Part shown: piece after piece, positions 27,872 through 37,950 of the stretch | How the letters are laid out: the number at the start of each line of letters is the position of its first letter | How positions within the stretch are numbered: the first letter of the stretch is position 1 | NCBI GenBank assembly: GCA_019635735.1 | Contig: JAHBYX010000010.1 | Coordinates: 62,001-126,000 of the forward strand | Direction: 5' to 3' | From: Mesorhizobium sp. | Lineage (GTDB): Bacteria > Pseudomonadota > Alphaproteobacteria > Rhizobiales > Rhizobiaceae | DNA length: 64,000 bases | Notes under the pieces: generated by a model | Seen by the model: only the letters and a program-made list of their open reading frames with translations | Databases searched by the model: none | Told to the model about the DNA's origin: nothing | Made by a program: the position numbers and the translations under genes

Positions 27872-29614
27872 TCAATTCTTCCTGACGGAGATGCCGCGCG
27901 TGCCAACCAGAACATAGTCGCTGGCGACGTTGGACGGAGCGTCCTGCTTTACATTGAAGAAGATGCGGCGCTTCGAGGGATCGTAGCCGGGGTTCACGGC
28001 CGGCGCCTTCACGAAGATATTGAAGTATCTGGTGACGTTCTGCGGCGCGCTGTAGATGAGAACGGTGCTGCCGCTCGGGCCTGTGCAGGCGCCGGCGGCG
28101 CTGGCGGCGCAGATGCCGGTGACCGTGAACCGCGAGTTGGCCGGATCGTCGAAGGGGCCTTCATAGAAGCCGTTGACGCGCAGCTGAACGGCGGGACCGG
28201 TATTCCTGACCGACACCCGGAACTTTGCGGTGCCCGTCGGCGGCACGTTGAGCACACCGTTCGTCGGGGACACCGCGGTGACGGCGACGTTTCGGAGCGG
28301 GAAAGAACCGAACGTTGTCAGGTCGAAGCGATTGGCTGCGTTGAAAGCGAGTTCCGCCGTGTTCGCGCAATCTATGATGATGTCGCCGAGCGAGAGAGGG
28401 TCGCCGTCGCGCGCCGTCTGGCTGGCCACCCAGACGCGAAGCCACCTGAAGCCGCCAGCCGGGATCGTGATCGGAACGCTGGGGGTCCCCGTCGTGGACG
28501 GGGGCGTGAATAGCTGCCAGTAGGTCTTGAGACGTGAAGAGACCCTGGAACGGGCATGGCAGCCGGTAGCCGCCTGCGTTCCGACGTTCGAGAGCTTCAC
28601 GTCGTAGAATGCGCCTTCGTTGACGTAGGCCGTCCGCACCTGATTTGCCACCGCAGCGCGCAGAACATTCGGACCATAGGCCGTCTGCGACTTCACGCTG
28701 ACCAGGCCGCGGGAGTAGGCTCGGCTGACAAGCGTGGTACCGACGCGACCGGTGAACGTGAAATAGCCGACGACGGTGCGGAGCGTCGTTCTGTTGAACG
28801 CAGTGTTGTAAGCAAAGTTGACCAATCTTGCCTGTCCGGGCGCTAGCGAGAACGCGGCGGGGATGAAAAAGGCGCCGCCGAGACTGGCCGACGGCGTGAC
28901 GGTCAGCGTCTTGCCGGTGCTGTTATGGACGACGAAACCCGCGGTGGGACAGGTCGAAGCATGCGTGTAGCCAAGCTCGCAGACATAGTCCCGTCCCTCG
29001 AAGGACGTGCCGCCATACTGCGCCAGGAAAACGGACAGGCCACCGCCCGGAGGCAGGCGGAAGACGTTGGCGTAGATGTCGCCTTCGGCCCCGTTTCGAC
29101 CGCCGATCTGCAGGCGATACTGGGTATTTGCGGCGGCATCGAACTGCAGCAGGCTCTGACTGGTGCTCATTCCCGGAAGGACCCGGTTGTCGTTGACGCC
29201 AAGCAGCGTGAGCGCGCCGCAGGAAGATCCGCGGTAGGCGGCGAGTACGGTATCGAAATCACTGCCGAAGGTATGAACGACAATACGCCCCGCCTGCCGG
29301 AACGCAGCGGAACCCCATTGTGTCTTCGTCATCAACCCGCCGGGATTGGGTTCGCAGGGCGGGAAGCTGTATCCGCCGATGTTCGACATCTCGTAGGTGG
29401 CCGTCTGCGATGGAGAGTAGATCTCGCCGCTCCCGGAAGGTGGCGGAACGGGCGGCATCCACTGCGGCGGTCCGGGTATGAACCTCGGCATCGGCATCCA
29501 GAGTGGTAGGTAGTTCGTCTCGAGCACGCCGGCATTGGCATGCCTGGGCGATGAAAGCGCGACCAGGCCAAGCGCAACCGCGGCCGCGCATGCGCGCATC
29601 AAGAACAGATGCAT
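27872..29614 (-). CDS. Large secreted protein with PPC-like beta domain, unknown function
   Basis: A 580-residue exported protein. A signal peptide (about 1-29, ending PRHANAG) is followed by a Pro-rich linker (about 35-65). A beta-sandwich segment (about 90-195) resembles the bacterial pre-peptidase C-terminal type (DTVLAAYRGSSCGALTLLGVNDN, then an LQF...YRLQIGG strand pair). The rest is beta-rich, with two or three immunoglobulin-like repeats ending in FRVSVRNTGPAVQLRVNG and FNIFVKAPAVNPG. There is no catalytic motif or transmembrane anchor. ATG 29614 is chosen because the signal peptide follows at once. It probably acts on the cell surface or is released. Neighbouring genes give no hint. 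Confidence 0.75.
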   Translation of the reverse strand: MHLFLMRACAAAVALGLVALSSPRHANAGVLETNYLPLWMPMPRFIPGPPQWMPPVPPPSGSGEIYSPSQTATYEMSNIGGYSFPPCEPNPGGLMTKTQWGSAAFRQAGRIVVHTFGSDFDTVLAAYRGSSCGALTLLGVNDNRVLPGMSTSQSLLQFDAAANTQYRLQIGGRNGAEGDIYANVFRLPPGGGLSVFLAQYGGTSFEGRDYVCELGYTHASTCPTAGFVVHNSTGKTLTVTPSASLGGAFFIPAAFSLAPGQARLVNFAYNTAFNRTTLRTVVGYFTFTGRVGTTLVSRAYSRGLVSVKSQTAYGPNVLRAAVANQVRTAYVNEGAFYDVKLSNVGTQAATGCHARSRVSSRLKTYWQLFTPPSTTGTPSVPITIPAGGFRWLRVWVASQTARDGDPLSLGDIIIDCANTAELAFNAANRFDLTTFGSFPLRNVAVTAVSPTNGVLNVPPTGTAKFRVSVRNTGPAVQLRVNGFYEGPFDDPANSRFTVTGICAASAAGACTGPSGSTVLIYSAPQNVTRYFNIFVKAPAVNPGYDPSKRRIFFNVKQDAPSNVASDYVLVGTRGISVRKN

Positions 29615-29703
29615 GACAAACCCTTTCGCCCCGCGACCAACCGGCGCAGACTTCAAGAAAGGTGCCTAGCCAACTGCAATTCTCAGAGATGTAGCCGGCT
29701 TCG

Positions 29704-29739
29704 AAAAGTCTGGACTTTTGAAGTCGTCACCGGACTTTT
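29704..29739. promoter_or_regulatory. Inverted and direct GGACTTTT boxes upstream of the secreted-protein gene
   Basis: AAAAGTC-TG-GACTTTT at 29704-29719 is a perfect inverted repeat with a 2-base centre. A second GGACTTTT at 29732-29739 lies exactly 20 bp (about two helical turns) from the first copy at 29712-29719. They sit 90-125 bases upstream of the secreted-protein ATG at 29614, a fitting place for an activator or repressor. No protein is known to bind them. Confidence 0.4.
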
Positions 29740-29796
29740 TTACCCTCTACTGCCTGTTATTGCAAGCGCAGGGGTTCGTGGAAGTCGTTCGAAGAT

Positions 29797-29841
29797 GCAA
29801 GCCCTTGGAATGACAATCGGTTCCTGTTTCCAAGGGCTTGC
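29797..29841 (-). terminator. Strong hairpin after glnA, probable terminator
   Basis: Fourteen-base perfect inverted repeat: GCAAGCCCTTGGAA at 29797-29810 pairs with TTCCAAGGGCTTGC at 29828-29841, with a 17-base loop. It starts 19 bases downstream of the glnA stop. There is no long U tract, so it could stop transcription weakly or protect the 3' end of the glnA message. Confidence 0.55.
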
Positions 29842-29860
29842 GGGTAGGCCTGAAAAGTAA

Positions 29861-31270
29861 TCAGACCGAGTAATACATGTCGTACTCGACCGGATGCGGG
29901 GTCATCTCGAAACGCATGACTTCCGCCATCTTGAGTTCGATGTAGGAGTCGATCTGGTCGTCGTCGAAGACGCCGCCGGCCTTGAGGAAGCCGCGATCCT
30001 TGTCGAGCGACTGCAGCGCTTCGCGCAGCGAACCGCAGACGGTCGGGATCTTCTTCAGTTCTTTCGGCGGCAGGTCGTAGAGATCCTTGTCCATCGGCTG
30101 GCCGGGGTGGATCTTGTTCTTGATGCCGTCGAGGCCGGCCATCAGCATCGCGGCGAAGCCGAGATAGGGGTTCGCGCCCGGATCGGGGAAGCGGACCTCG
30201 ACGCGCTTCGCCTTCGGCGACGAGCCGAACGGGATGCGGCAGGAAGCGGAGCGGTTGCGGGCCGAATAGGCCAGCAGCACCGGCGCCTCATAGCCCGGGA
30301 CCAGACGCTTGTAGGAGTTGGTCAGCGGGTTGGTGAAGGCGTTGATCGCCTTGGCGTGCTTGATGATGCCGCCGATGTAGAACAGACAGGTCTCCGACAG
30401 GCCGGCATATTCGTTGCCGGCGAAGGTCGGCTTGCCGTTCTTCCAGATCGACTGGTGGACGTGCATGCCCGAGCCGTTGTCGCCGAAGACCGGCTTCGGC
30501 ATGAAGGTGGCCGTCTTGCCGTAGGCATTGGCGACCTGATGCACGACATACTTATAGATCAGCATCTTGTCGGCGTTGCGAACGAGCGTGTCGAACTTGA
30601 TGCCGAGCTCGTGCTGGGCAGCCGCGACCTCGTGATGGTGCTTCTCGACGCGTACGCCCATCTCGGCGAGCACCGTCAGCATCTCGGAGCGCATGTCCTG
30701 GAGGCTGTCGATCGGCGGCACCGGAAAATAGCCGCCCTTGATACGCGGACGGTGGCCGAGATTGCCGGTCTCGTAGTCGGTGTCGTCGTTGGACGGCAGT
30801 TCGGTCGAGTCCAGCTTGAAGCCGGTGTTATAGGGGTCGGCCTTGTACTTGACGTCGTCGAAGACGAAGAACTCGGCCTCGGGGCCGACATAGATCGTGT
30901 CGCCGATGCCTTCCGACTTCATGTAGGCCTCGGCCTTCTTGGCCGTGCCGCGCGGATCGCGATTGTAGGCTTCGCCGGAGACCGGATCGAGGATGTCGCA
31001 CAGGATGACCATGGTCGACTGCGCGAAGAAGGGGTCCATGTGGACTGTGTCGGGATCCGGCATCAGCACCATGTCGGACTCATTGATGGCCTTCCAGCCG
31101 GCGATCGACGAGCCGTCGAACATCACGCCGTCCGCGAACATGTCCTCCTCGACCTCGGCGACATCCATGGTCACGTGCTGAAGCTTACCCTTTGGATCGG
31201 TGAAGCGAAGGTCGACGAACTTTATGTCGTTGTCCTTGATCTGCTTCATGATGTCTTTGGCTGTCGTCAT
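29861..31270 (-). CDS. glnA: Glutamine synthetase type I
   Basis: ATP-dependent synthesis of glutamine from glutamate and ammonia, the entry of nitrogen into metabolism. The 469-residue length is that of GSI-beta. Hallmarks: MFDGSSIAGWKAINESDMVLMPD near residue 50, VGPEAEFFVFDDV near 128, the ATP-binding NGSGMHVHQSIWKNGKP near 265, and the adenylylation-site segment KDLYDLPPKE near residue 397, implying covalent control by GlnE. It lies 52 bases after glnB and shares its sigma-54 promoter, so expression should rise under nitrogen limitation through NtrC. Confidence 0.97.
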   Translation of the reverse strand: MTTAKDIMKQIKDNDIKFVDLRFTDPKGKLQHVTMDVAEVEEDMFADGVMFDGSSIAGWKAINESDMVLMPDPDTVHMDPFFAQSTMVILCDILDPVSGEAYNRDPRGTAKKAEAYMKSEGIGDTIYVGPEAEFFVFDDVKYKADPYNTGFKLDSTELPSNDDTDYETGNLGHRPRIKGGYFPVPPIDSLQDMRSEMLTVLAEMGVRVEKHHHEVAAAQHELGIKFDTLVRNADKMLIYKYVVHQVANAYGKTATFMPKPVFGDNGSGMHVHQSIWKNGKPTFAGNEYAGLSETCLFYIGGIIKHAKAINAFTNPLTNSYKRLVPGYEAPVLLAYSARNRSASCRIPFGSSPKAKRVEVRFPDPGANPYLGFAAMLMAGLDGIKNKIHPGQPMDKDLYDLPPKELKKIPTVCGSLREALQSLDKDRGFLKAGGVFDDDQIDSYIELKMAEVMRFEMTPHPVEYDMYYSV

Positions 31271-31322
31271 GAGTCGTTTTCCCTAGTGGATGACGAGTGT
31301 TGTTATGTCGACGTTGTGTCGA

Positions 31323-31661
31323 TCAGACGGCGTCGAGGCCGGTTTCGCCCGTGCGGATGCGGATGACTTCCTCGATGTTCGACACGAAAATCTTTCCATC
31401 GCCGATGCGACCCGTTTGCGCCGCCTTTCGGATGGCGTCAATGGCCGCTTCGACCGCATCGTCGCCAAGCACGATCTCGACTTTCACTTTCGGCAGGAAG
31501 TCGACGACATATTCGGCGCCGCGATAGAGTTCGGTGTGGCCCTTCTGGCGACCGAAACCCTTCGCCTCGGTCACGGTGATGCCCTGCAGGCCGACTTCCT
31601 GCAGAGCTTCCTTCACCTCGTCGAGCTTGAACGGTTTTATGATCGCTTCGATCTTCTTCAT
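31323..31661 (-). CDS. glnB: Nitrogen regulatory protein PII
   Basis: Trimeric signal protein that senses 2-oxoglutarate and ATP/ADP and controls glutamine synthetase adenylylation and NtrB. The 112 residues match PII: MKKIEAIIKPFKLDEVKEAL, the T-loop with Tyr51 (GHTELYRGAEY), the site of uridylylation by GlnD, and C-terminal GKIFV...IRTGETG. Position before glnA rather than amtB makes it GlnB, not GlnK. GGAGG precedes ATG 31661. The glnB-glnA order is the rhizobial norm. Confidence 0.96.
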   Translation of the reverse strand: MKKIEAIIKPFKLDEVKEALQEVGLQGITVTEAKGFGRQKGHTELYRGAEYVVDFLPKVKVEIVLGDDAVEAAIDAIRKAAQTGRIGDGKIFVSNIEEVIRIRTGETGLDAV

Positions 31662-31720
31662 CTGGACATAACCTCCGCATAGGGGAAAACGGGCGGTAGA
31701 GCCCGTCCCGGACCACTCGA

Positions 31721-31736
31721 AGCACGAAGCATGCCA
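31721..31736 (-). promoter_or_regulatory. Sigma-54 (RpoN) promoter of glnB-glnA
   Basis: Read on the minus strand, TGGCATGCTTCGTGCT matches the -24/-12 consensus TGGCAC-N5-TTGCW with two mismatches. The essential GG and GC are at the required spacing. It ends 60 bases before the glnB ATG. NtrC-dependent sigma-54 expression of glnB is established in Rhizobium, which supports the call. I could not find a convincing NtrC-binding dyad upstream. Confidence 0.65.
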
Positions 31737-31969
31737 GACCCGGCCCGCTCGATGCCACTCATCAAAAACGACGCCCATGGGGGCGGGCGCCGCAGTTTGG
31801 GATGAACGTGTCGCACTCGTCGCCCAGCCGTGCCCGGGCGGTGTCTGAGCACCGGGATCAGGACTGCGTATTTGCGAGGCAAAACGCCCAAAACTTAAGC
31901 ACATTGCCGGTTTGCCAGGACCGGCGCAAGCAAGCTAGCCTGTCCGCCATAAGGAATCTCCGCGCCACC

Positions 31970-33472
31970 ATGCCGCACGAAATCCTGACGCCCGAGCAAA
32001 TGGCCGCCGTCGACGCCGCTGCGATCGAAGCAGGGCCGTTCGACGGCTATCGGCTGATGCTGAACGCGGGCGCGGCAGTCGCGGCCGAAGTGCTGTGCCG
32101 CTATCCGGGCGCGGCGCGTTTCGACGTGCTCTGCGGCCCCGGCAACAATGGCGGCGACGGCTATGTCGTGGCGCGGCTGCTGGCGCAGGCCGGCTGCGCG
32201 GTGAGCGTGTGGGCGCATGGCACGCCGAGGGCGGGCAGCGACGCGGAACTGGCGGCGCGCGATTGTACGGTCGAAGCAAGGCCTTTCGGCGACTATCGCG
32301 CCGATCCGGCGAATGTCGTCGTCGACGCGCTCTACGGGGCAGGGGTGGCGCGGCCGCTCGATGCCGCGTTCGGACCGGTCTTCAAAGCGATCGAAAGCGC
32401 GGGCGGGCCAGTGGTCGCGGTCGACCTGCCTTCGGGCCTGTCGGGGCTGACCGGGCGCGCCGACGGGCCGTGCCCGAAGGCCGACCTGACCGTGACGTTC
32501 GTGCGCAAGAAGCCTGGCCACCTGCTTGAGCCGGGGCGCAGCCTGTGCGGCGAGGTGGTCGTCGCCGGCATCGGGATTCCGGACCATGTCGTCGGCGCGC
32601 GCGATCTGCACGAGAATCTGCCGCCGTTGTGGAAAGCGGCGCTACCATTCCCCTCGAGCGACACGCACAAATATGCGCGCGGTCACGTCGCCGTCTTCTC
32701 CGGCCCGCCGACTGCGACGGGTGCCGCGCGGCTGTCGGCGATGGCCGCCGCACGAGCGGGCGCTGGGGCCGTAACCGTTCTGTCGCCGCCGGAAGCACTC
32801 GGGGTCAATGCCGCGCATCTGACGTCCATCATGCTGCACCCGATCGACGACACGGCCGAGGCGACGGATTTCGTCGCCGCGCGAAAGGTGCGCGCGGCGG
32901 TGCTCGGGCCGGGCTTCGGTGATGTCGAACGGCTGCGGGAGACGGCGCTGGCGCTGCTCGACGGCGCTTCTGCGCCGTTCACTTTGGTGCTCGACGCCGA
33001 TGCCTTCACGGCATTCGCGGACGCGCCGGCCTCGCTGTTCATTTCGGCCGGCGCGTCGAAGGCGAAGCTCGTGATCACGCCGCATGCGGGAGAATTCGAG
33101 CGGCTGTTCGGCGATATCGCGCGGAATGCCTCGCTGTCCAAGGTCGAGAAGGCGCGCAATGCAGCGGGGCGGGCTCATGCCGTGGTGGTGTTGAAGGGGC
33201 CGGACACGGTGATCGCCGCGCCCGACGGACGGGCCGCCGTCAGTTCCAACGGTTCGCCGTGGCTGGCGACGGCGGGATCGGGCGACGTGCTGGCCGGGCT
33301 GATCGCCGGGTTTTGCGCCCAGGGCATGGATCCGTTCGCGGCAGCCTGCGCGGCGGTGTGGATCCACGCCGAGGCGGCAGGACGTTTCGGACCGGGCCTG
33401 ATCGCCGAGGATCTGCCCGGCCTCGTGCCTGCGGTGCTGAAAGATCTGATGGGGCGAGCGGACGGCCGCTGA
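31970..33472 (+). CDS. Bifunctional NAD(P)HX epimerase / ADP-dependent dehydratase
   Basis: Repairs hydrated NADH and NADPH. The 500-residue protein fuses two enzymes. The N-terminal YjeF_N (NnrE) domain, about 1-210, has LCGPGNNGGDGYVVARLL and the PVVAVDLPSGLSG catalytic region. The C-terminal carbohydrate-kinase-like NnrD domain, about 220-490, has KYARGHVAVFSGPPTATGAARL, VLGPGFG, ITPHAGEFERL and ATAGSGDVLAGLIAGF. ATG 31970 follows AAGGAA. A longer form would run through the glnB promoter region and is rejected. The gene is divergent from glnB. Confidence 0.94.
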   Translation: MPHEILTPEQMAAVDAAAIEAGPFDGYRLMLNAGAAVAAEVLCRYPGAARFDVLCGPGNNGGDGYVVARLLAQAGCAVSVWAHGTPRAGSDAELAARDCTVEARPFGDYRADPANVVVDALYGAGVARPLDAAFGPVFKAIESAGGPVVAVDLPSGLSGLTGRADGPCPKADLTVTFVRKKPGHLLEPGRSLCGEVVVAGIGIPDHVVGARDLHENLPPLWKAALPFPSSDTHKYARGHVAVFSGPPTATGAARLSAMAAARAGAGAVTVLSPPEALGVNAAHLTSIMLHPIDDTAEATDFVAARKVRAAVLGPGFGDVERLRETALALLDGASAPFTLVLDADAFTAFADAPASLFISAGASKAKLVITPHAGEFERLFGDIARNASLSKVEKARNAAGRAHAVVVLKGPDTVIAAPDGRAAVSSNGSPWLATAGSGDVLAGLIAGFCAQGMDPFAAACAAVWIHAEAAGRFGPGLIAEDLPGLVPAVLKDLMGRADGR

Positions 33473-33479
33473 CGCCCTT

Positions 33480-33845
33480 TCAGCCCCTCACTTCCTCGAT
33501 CTGCGAGCAGGGATAGGCTTCGGCGAGGCAGAAATGGTGCTTGCCCTTCTTCGAGCAGTGGTACTGGGCTAGCTGCGCCTTCTTCCAGTCGTCGTACTTG
33601 TGGCCGAACGTCCTCCAGGCCTGGTATTCCCAGTTGCCACGCGCCTTCTGCTTCGCCCGGTCGAGCTTTTTCGCTTTCTGCATGTGCGACCCGATGTAGG
33701 TGTTCAGACAGCTCTTTCCGGGGCTGACGCCATCGGGCGCGCGGGCTCCCGCGGGGACAGCGAGGCCCGCCAGACAGATGGCGGCCAGAGTGGCGAGGGC
33801 GAAGCGCCGTATGCACGAGGCGGTGAAAGCGGATATTCCGGACAT
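33480..33845 (-). CDS. Small secreted protein, unknown function
   Basis: A 121-residue protein with a signal peptide (about 1-35, ending AGARAPDG). The mature part is basic and aromatic, with WEYQAWRTFGHKYDDWKKAQLAQYHCSKKGKHHFCLAEAYPC and four Cys that could form two disulfides. It is convergent with the NAD(P)HX repair gene, whose stop is 7 bases away. I do not recognise the family. Confidence 0.65.
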   Translation of the reverse strand: MSGISAFTASCIRRFALATLAAICLAGLAVPAGARAPDGVSPGKSCLNTYIGSHMQKAKKLDRAKQKARGNWEYQAWRTFGHKYDDWKKAQLAQYHCSKKGKHHFCLAEAYPCSQIEEVRG

Positions 33846-34014
33846 GTGAGATCTCCCTGATCTGGCCGATAGGGCGCGGACGCTGCGTGTCGCAGCGATC
33901 CGCCCGCCTGCGATGGCGGGGAAATGTGCTTGAGCCTTGCTTCCGGGGGATGCCGGGCCGCGGAGGCTATTATTTCGATTGTTTCAGGGGATGGGGCACG
34001 AGGTAGAGCGGCCG

Positions 34015-34629
34015 TCAGGACTGGGGGGAGTCAGGCTCGCCCTCGGTCTTCGCCCAATGGATGGCGTCTTCCAGACGGTCGTCACCCCAGAAGACTTCCC
34101 GATCCACCACGAAGGTTGGAGAACCGAAGACGCCCAATTGCATGGCCTCATCGGTGGCCTTGGCCAAGGCCTCGACCGCAACGTCGGATGCCGCCAGAGG
34201 TAGGATCCTTGCAGGATCCTGACCGATCTCCCGCAGACTTGCCGATACATTCGGTTCTTCGCCGGCGGGCTCCGCATGTTCGAACCAGCGGCGGTAGGTG
34301 GCTCGCGTGTAGTCTTCCGCCCAGCCTTCCTCAGCGCCGATGATTGCGACTTGATTGGCAAATACCAGCCCCGCCAGCGGGTAGGGGGCCGGAATGATCG
34401 GCGACAGACCATAGCGCCTGGCCCGGCGCTGGACGTCCCGCCACATGTACGCTGCCTTAACGGGCTTGTCCTTGAAGGGAATATTGTTCTGCGCGACCAT
34501 AATGTAACGGACATTGAAGGGTCGCCAGCGGAATTGGCATCCTGCGGTACGCGCGACCTCCGGCAGCCGCATTACGGACAGATAGGAATAGGTGCTGCCG
34601 ATCGAATACCAGAAATCGATGGTGGCCAT
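34015..34629 (-). CDS. DsbA-family 2-hydroxychromene-2-carboxylate isomerase-like protein
   Basis: A 204-residue cytosolic protein of the thioredoxin/DsbA fold, nearest to HCCA isomerase and kappa-class glutathione transferases. It begins IDFWYSIGSTYSYLSVMRL; the active-site Ser (in GSTYSY) replaces the Cys of DsbA, as in the isomerases. A cis-Pro segment GVFGSPTFVVDREVFWGDDRL lies near 165-185. Such enzymes act in naphthalene degradation, but most homologues have unknown glutathione-dependent substrates. No aromatic pathway genes are near. Confidence 0.85.
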   Translation of the reverse strand: MATIDFWYSIGSTYSYLSVMRLPEVARTAGCQFRWRPFNVRYIMVAQNNIPFKDKPVKAAYMWRDVQRRARRYGLSPIIPAPYPLAGLVFANQVAIIGAEEGWAEDYTRATYRRWFEHAEPAGEEPNVSASLREIGQDPARILPLAASDVAVEALAKATDEAMQLGVFGSPTFVVDREVFWGDDRLEDAIHWAKTEGEPDSPQS

Positions 34630-34748
34630 ACCACGCCCCCGTCGCTGATTTGAATCTAGCAGGGCGTTCGCGAAAAGCCAGAGTGACCTTTCGGCCGCGC
34701 GCGCGCGAACGGAATGGATGGAAGGAACCTGGTGCGTGACGGCGCAGT

Positions 34749-34970
34749 CTAGCTCGCGCGGCGTCTGACTGCCGACCTCTTCCGCACCGTCTTCTTCCGG
34801 CTCGTCTGCCTTTTCGCGGGCTTCAGCAGCTTCTCGATCTGGCGCAGGCGTTCGGTCGGCGTGGCGGCGCGGCGTCTGCGGCGGCGGCGCTTGGTCGTGC
34901 CGGTCGCCTTCTTCAGCATGTCCTGCAGAACGTCATTCACCACGCCCTTGACGAACTCGCCGATGCTCAA
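34749..34970 (-). CDS. Small arginine/lysine-rich protein downstream of bolA
   Basis: A 73-residue very basic protein. Residues 1-24 form a helix (LSIGEFVKGVVNDVLQDMLKK). A run of seven Arg near 26-32 follows, then a helix ERLRQIEKLLKPA and a tail rich in Arg, Lys and Ser. I take TTG at 34970 as start: GGAGTGAGG immediately upstream includes the end of bolA and the next in-frame alternatives lie inside bolA. It follows the bolA stop by 4 bases and is probably co-translated. It may bind nucleic acid, but that is inference from composition. Confidence 0.55.
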   Translation of the reverse strand: MSIGEFVKGVVNDVLQDMLKKATGTTKRRRRRRRAATPTERLRQIEKLLKPAKRQTSRKKTVRKRSAVRRRAS

Positions 34971-34974
34971 GGCC

Positions 34975-35208
34975 TCACTCCGGCGCGCTGGTCTGGAGGG
35001 CGAGGGCGTGGAGGACGCCGCCCATGTTGCCCTGCAGGGCCTTGTAGACCATCTGGTGCTGCTGAACGCGGGTCTTGCCCTTGAAGGAGGCGGAGACGAC
35101 CTCGGCGGCATAATGGTCGCCATCGCCGGCAAGGTCGCGGATCGACACTTTCGCGTCCGGAATGCCCTGCTTGATCAGCCGTTCGATCTCGTGCGCGTCC
35201 ATCGCCAT
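34975..35208 (-). CDS. bolA: BolA family protein
   Basis: A 77-residue BolA/IbaG-type protein, partner of monothiol glutaredoxins in iron-sulfur and iron-status signalling. It has the class fold: IERLIKQGIPDAKVSIRDLAGDGDHYAAEVVSASF and the invariant His in QQHQMVYKAL. It is downstream of purL on the same strand, with 65 bases between. In many rhizobia a glutaredoxin-4 (grxD) gene follows bolA; here the next gene is instead a basic protein. ATG at 35208 and 35202 are both possible. Confidence 0.9.
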   Translation of the reverse strand: MAMDAHEIERLIKQGIPDAKVSIRDLAGDGDHYAAEVVSASFKGKTRVQQHQMVYKALQGNMGGVLHALALQTSAPE

Positions 35209-35273
35209 GGCCGATTCCCTTCCAGTGCAGCAGTCAATGCAAAGCTAAGCGGCAAGTGGACGGGGCGCAATCC

Positions 35274-37496
<2,223 letters not shown>

Positions 37497-37527
37497 GTCG
37501 GCTCGGTCGGGGTTCGGTGGCTGCGGC

Positions 37528-37950
37528 TCAGGCCCGCGCCACGCAGGACGGATCGCCGGAAGCCCAGCGGTTCAAATCGGCGGAAATGCGCTTGCCGTGC
37601 TCGCCTTCGAGCAGGGGGCCGAAAGCCTCGACGCGCGCGGCGGGGCCTTCCGACTGGACGACCAGCAGCGGGCGCGATTCCATGCTCTTGGCCGGCACGA
37701 TCAGGAAGCGCGGCCGACCGGAAAAAGAGCCGAGCTCGTTCGACATGCGGTAGGCTTTGAAGGCGGGGTCCCTGGAGCCGAACCAGCAGGTGTGGGCGGC
37801 GAGCGCCACCTTCTCCATCTTGCGCAGCGCCGCGCTCTTGCCGGGCGGGGACAGTACGGCTTCCGGCTTGTTCGACTGGCAGCCGGCGACGCCGAGCGCC
37901 ATCGCCAGGACGAACAGGGCAGGGCGGAGAGGACGGCCCATTGCTCTCAC
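37528..37950 (-). CDS. Putative lipoprotein inside the purine operon
   Basis: A 140-residue exported protein with a lipoprotein signal (LVLAMALGVAGCQS; lipobox VAGC at about residues 21-24). The mature part has no domain I recognise and includes AAHTCWFGSRDPAFKAYRMSNELG. The start GTG at 37950 overlaps the purQ stop as GTGA (an ATG nine bases on is the alternative), so it is coupled to purQ. It sits between purQ and purL, an odd place for an envelope protein. Its role is unknown. Confidence 0.72.
   Translation of the reverse strand: MRAMGRPLRPALFVLAMALGVAGCQSNKPEAVLSPPGKSAALRKMEKVALAAHTCWFGSRDPAFKAYRMSNELGSFSGRPRFLIVPAKSMESRPLLVVQSEGPAARVEAFGPLLEGEHGKRISADLNRWASGDPSCVARA

Noticed and set aside
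31820..31860. CGGTG-TCTGA-GCACCG dyad upstream of glnB as NtrC site
   Set aside because: The half-sites are in the opposite orientation to the NtrC consensus (GCACC then GGTGC).
31802..31969. N-terminal extension of the NAD(P)HX repair gene
   Set aside because: The extension has no family similarity, runs through the region upstream of glnB, and ATG 31970 with AAGGAA gives the usual N-terminus.
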